The translations under genes were made by a program, and so were the position numbers. The notes below the pieces were generated by a model. That model worked only from the letters and a program-made list of their open reading frames with translations, was not told where the DNA came from and did not search any database. From Actinobacteria bacterium OV320 (GTDB lineage: Bacteria > Actinomycetota > Actinomycetes > Streptomycetales > Streptomycetaceae), in contig LJCX01000036.1 of NCBI GenBank assembly GCA_001298545.1, positions 1 to 64,000 of the forward strand: a stretch of 64,000 nt of DNA, written 5' to 3'. How positions within the stretch are numbered: position 1 is the stretch's first letter; each line of letters starts with the position of its first letter. Shown piece after piece: positions 63,513 through 64,000 of the stretch.

Positions 63513-63640
63513 CTATGCGGTGGCGGATACCTCGTTCACGAAGCCATTGCCCAGGTGGTCGTAGTCGTAGCCTTTGTCGGCGTGGAGCTTGGCGGGGCGA
63601 CGGCGGCGCCCGCGGCGCGAGCTGATCGGGGGTAAGTGCT
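63513..63640 (-). pseudogene. IS5-family transposase fragment
   Basis: SSRRGRRRRPAKLHADKGYD followed by YDHL is the conserved region preceding the second catalytic Asp (DKGYD) of IS5 transposases. Only about 40 residues remain, ending at the stop in 63513. It adjoins the methyltransferase fragment, so an insertion probably broke that gene. Confidence 0.6.
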
Positions 63641-63678
63641 GCTCCCGACGGCCATCGGTCTCCGGTGTCCGGCCGCTT

Positions 63679-64000
63679 TCAGGCGGTGCTGATCGGCGCC
63701 GGGTTCTCGGGGAGCTGCCAGCTGCCGCCGCGGTCCTCCTTCGAAAAGCGCGCGGCGAGATCGGGAACGTGCAGGAAGCAGGCCAGTGCGGTGGCGGCTT
63801 GGAAGGCGTCGATCGCACGCTGGGTCATCGGCATGCCCAGGCGTAGGAGACGCGGATTCACCTCGCGGTGGATCTCGTCGACGAAGGGGCGCAGCACGCT
63901 GTCGTAGTTCGCCAGCGCGGTCGGCAGGTCGCCCGGGTGCCGGTTGATCTCGCCGGCCAGAACGTGGGCGCCCACCAGGCCGCCGGAGATGCCCATGCCG
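63679..64000 (-). CDS. FAD-dependent monooxygenase, C-terminal part (continues off the window)
   Basis: The 3' 107 codons of a PHBH-type flavoprotein monooxygenase. GMGISGGLVGAHVLAGEINR contains the segment that contacts FAD (usually preceded by a GDAAH motif outside the window), and LPTALANYDSVLRPFVDE is the typical family helix. The frame is open at the window edge. Substrate unknown; it ends normally at 63679. Confidence 0.8.
   Translation of the reverse strand, partial: GMGISGGLVGAHVLAGEINRHPGDLPTALANYDSVLRPFVDEIHREVNPRLLRLGMPMTQRAIDAFQAATALACFLHVPDLAARFSKEDRGGSWQLPENPAPISTA

Overview
The window is high-GC actinobacterial DNA. Codon third positions are strongly G/C, GTG and TTG starts are common, and Shine-Dalgarno sites are AGGAGG-like. 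The families present (ECF41/SigJ-like sigma factors, SCO4402 and SCO6745 families, DUF6082, DUF6766, DUF3291, ANTAR proteins, LacI-controlled sugar ABC operons, giant RHS proteins) point to Streptomyces or a close relative. The many gene fragments, dead insertion sequences and accessory regulator/enzyme pairs suggest an accessory or chromosome-arm region; that location is inference.

Layout. 1-4.2 kb: a frameshifted ABM-like membrane protein, two small conserved proteins, a frameshifted SDR and an SMI1/KNR4 protein. 4.3-7.8 kb: an acyl desaturase and its ferredoxin reductase, divergent from a PucR-type regulator across a palindrome. 7.9-10.9 kb: a thioredoxin-fold protein without CxxC, an ECF41 sigma factor, an FAD oxidoreductase with a candidate ECF41 promoter and a CRP-type site, and a small monooxygenase. 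10.9-19 kb: a fructan-utilisation locus (secreted GH32 enzyme, PfkB kinase, ABC transporter, LacI regulator) tied together by paired LacI-type operators in both intergenic regions. 19-24 kb: gene remnants, two copies of a 41-bp dispersed element, and a MarR/MBL/SnoaL group. 24.4-36.9 kb: a secreted PGB-CHAP cell-wall hydrolase, a LamG protein, a 2122-residue RHS protein with a variable toxin-like tail, and a translationally coupled SCO4402-family candidate immunity gene, closed by an 18-bp-stem hairpin.

37-44.3 kb: an SCO6745 protein, a CAP-domain secreted protein, a TetR plus two F420-reductase-like proteins behind paired operators, and an XRE regulator and SDR that share a 37-bp promoter element. 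44.4-51.4 kb: a decay zone with a truncated MFS gene, a dead IS5-family element, a TetR/hydrolase pair, a stand-alone condensation-domain protein beside a ruined phosphopantetheinyl transferase, simple-sequence repeats and another transposase scrap. 51.5-54 kb: a DUF6082 protein, then a second SigJ-type sigma factor divergent from a carboxymuconolactone decarboxylase preceded by TGTCACA-N16-CGTC. 54-56.4 kb: a hydrolase-TetR-SRPBCC operon with its promoter inside a palindrome. 56.4-64 kb: mostly remnants (XRE/TPR regulator, hydroxylase, ISL3 and IS5 transposases, Rieske protein, methyltransferase) between an intact HEAT-repeat protein, a small hypothetical, a serine hydrolase and the 3' part of an FAD monooxygenase running off the end.

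The most notable signals are the 41-bp element (three copies of identical length), the doubly nested domain inside the GH32 enzyme, the RHS toxin/immunity pair, two ECF41-type modules with recognisable promoters, and a set of frameshifts each explained by one missing base.
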